Positions 6,111 through 6,790 of a DNA stretch of 6,790 nucleotides are shown one piece after another; position 1 is the first letter of the stretch; every line of letters begins with the position of its first letter. The DNA is taken from assembly GCA_028688535.1 (NCBI GenBank), contig JAQTXY010000106.1, positions 1 to 6,790 on the forward strand, read 5' to 3'. Position numbers and translations under genes: made by a program. The notes beneath the pieces were generated by a model. The model did not search any database and was not told the DNA's origin. It saw only the letters and a program-made list of their open reading frames with translations. This stretch comes from Methanothrix sp. (GTDB lineage: Archaea > Halobacteriota > Methanosarcinia > Methanotrichales > Methanotrichaceae).

Positions 6111-6790
6111 TTGATTCTGCTTATTCTGATATCTAGCTTCATGCCTGCTTATGCAAAAGAGTACACTGCGAACTATTGGCAGCAAAAGGGAGATGAATTT
6201 ATGCAGATGCAGTCCTTTGATATCGCCCTGGATTGTTACAATAAATCCATCCAATTGGAGGGCACAAATGCTTCCACTTGGCTTCGGAAGGGCCAGGCGT
6301 TGAGCGGTACAGAAAATTATGATAATGCACTCTCTGCTTACAATGAGTCAATCAGCCTGGACCCAAAATTGGGGGAGGCCTGGTACGCCAAAGGTCTTGC
6401 TTATGCACACCTTGGCAGTTATAATGAATCAATCGCAGCCTTTGACGAAGCGATTAGGCTGCATCCCAAAGCCGCATTGTCCTGGTATGGCAAGGGAATT
6501 GCTCTGGCTAACCAGGGGAAGTATAGCGAATCCATGCTGGCCCTTGATAAAGCCATTGAGCTGGACGATAAACTGGCGGGTGCCTGGTACAGCAAGGCCC
6601 TCTTATCCGCGAATTTGGGCAGGGATAACGAATCCTTACAGGCTCTGAAAAAGACGGTAGATCTGGATGCAGAGAATGAAGACGCCTGGTTTAACCTCGG
6701 TCTGGCTTTCACAAACCAGGGAAATTATAGCGATGCCCTCGATGCATTCAATAATGTCACCGATCTAAATCCGATAAATGCTCTTGCCTG
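6111..6790 (+). CDS. Exported tetratricopeptide (TPR) repeat protein, 3' end missing
   Basis: The frame stays open to the end of the window. Six consecutive 34-residue TPR units are visible, beginning near nt 6171 (NYWQQKGDEF), 6273, 6375, 6477, 6579 and 6681, each with the W/Y-G-A-Y/F-A-P type pattern (for example AWYAKGLAYAHLGSYNESI). TPR arrays form helical scaffolds for protein binding; no catalytic domain is seen. The N-terminus is a signal peptide: a hydrophobic core (ILLILISSF) then PAYA before KEY, a likely cleavage site, so the protein should act outside the membrane. The start is unclear. TTG 6111 is the first standard codon but leaves out the Lys at 6102. ATT 6093 stands 6 nt after AGAGGG and gives a better signal peptide. 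ATG 6141 would lose the signal peptide. ATG 6097 is in another frame. The partner protein and link to nickel are unknown. Confidence 0.8.
   Translation, partial: MILLILISSFMPAYAKEYTANYWQQKGDEFMQMQSFDIALDCYNKSIQLEGTNASTWLRKGQALSGTENYDNALSAYNESISLDPKLGEAWYAKGLAYAHLGSYNESIAAFDEAIRLHPKAALSWYGKGIALANQGKYSESMLALDKAIELDDKLAGAWYSKALLSANLGRDNESLQALKKTVDLDAENEDAWFNLGLAFTNQGNYSDALDAFNNVTDLNPINALA

Noticed and set aside
6319..6648. Open frame on the + strand in another frame within the TPR gene
   Set aside because: The frame in use gives six clean TPR units; this one only reflects the repeated DNA of the TPR array.
1..6790. tRNA, rRNA, CRISPR array, insertion sequence or attachment site
   Set aside because: By eye I saw no cloverleaf, direct-repeat/spacer array, transposase motifs or terminal repeats; gene-free stretches are all under 200 bases.

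Overview
The window reads as part of a methanogenic archaeon's chromosome, probably Methanosarcinales and possibly close to Methanothrix/Methanosaeta. The reasons are a NikR-type nickel regulator beside a nickel/peptide-type ABC importer, TATA-like boxes with A-rich upstream elements and T-rich terminators, Shine-Dalgarno sites of the AGGTGAT/GAGG type, and an exported TPR protein of a kind common in that group. The taxonomic call is an inference from these features. All genes lie on the + strand, and both ends of the window cut through a gene.

Layout: (1) 2-1273, the 3' part of a family-5 solute-binding protein (NikA-like), closed by a clear hairpin plus T-tract terminator at 1287-1320. (2) 1274-1442, a gene-free, AT-rich spacer with a TATA-like box just after the terminator. 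(3) 1443-1916, a TsaA/TrmO-family (UPF0066) SAM-dependent methyltransferase lying between the binding protein and its permeases. (4) 1964-5554, a tightly packed set: permease nikB, permease nikC (11-nt overlap), and one gene for both ATPases, nikD and nikE fused (1-nt overlap). (5) 5635-6057, the nickel-responsive repressor NikR with its own TATA-like box. (6) From about 6093/6111 to the window end, a secreted or surface TPR protein with six 34-residue repeats. Its start codon is unclear, and its start region carries a perfect long-spaced inverted repeat.

How the parts fit: the binding protein would capture Ni(II), probably as a chelate. NikB and NikC form the membrane channel and the NikDE chain supplies both nucleotide-binding domains. 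NikR, with all four Ni-ligand residues conserved, would repress uptake when nickel is plentiful. Methanogens need nickel for coenzyme F430, CO dehydrogenase/acetyl-CoA synthase and hydrogenases. The nickel assignment rests mainly on the adjacent nikR, because the transporter family also includes dipeptide and oligopeptide importers.

Points most worth following: the GCATTAAT-N15-ATTAATGC inverted repeat right after nikR, which has nearly NikR-operator spacing; the methyltransferase inside the transporter locus with a terminator-promoter junction in front of it; a possible internal translation start at the NikD/NikE junction; and the non-standard start of the TPR gene.
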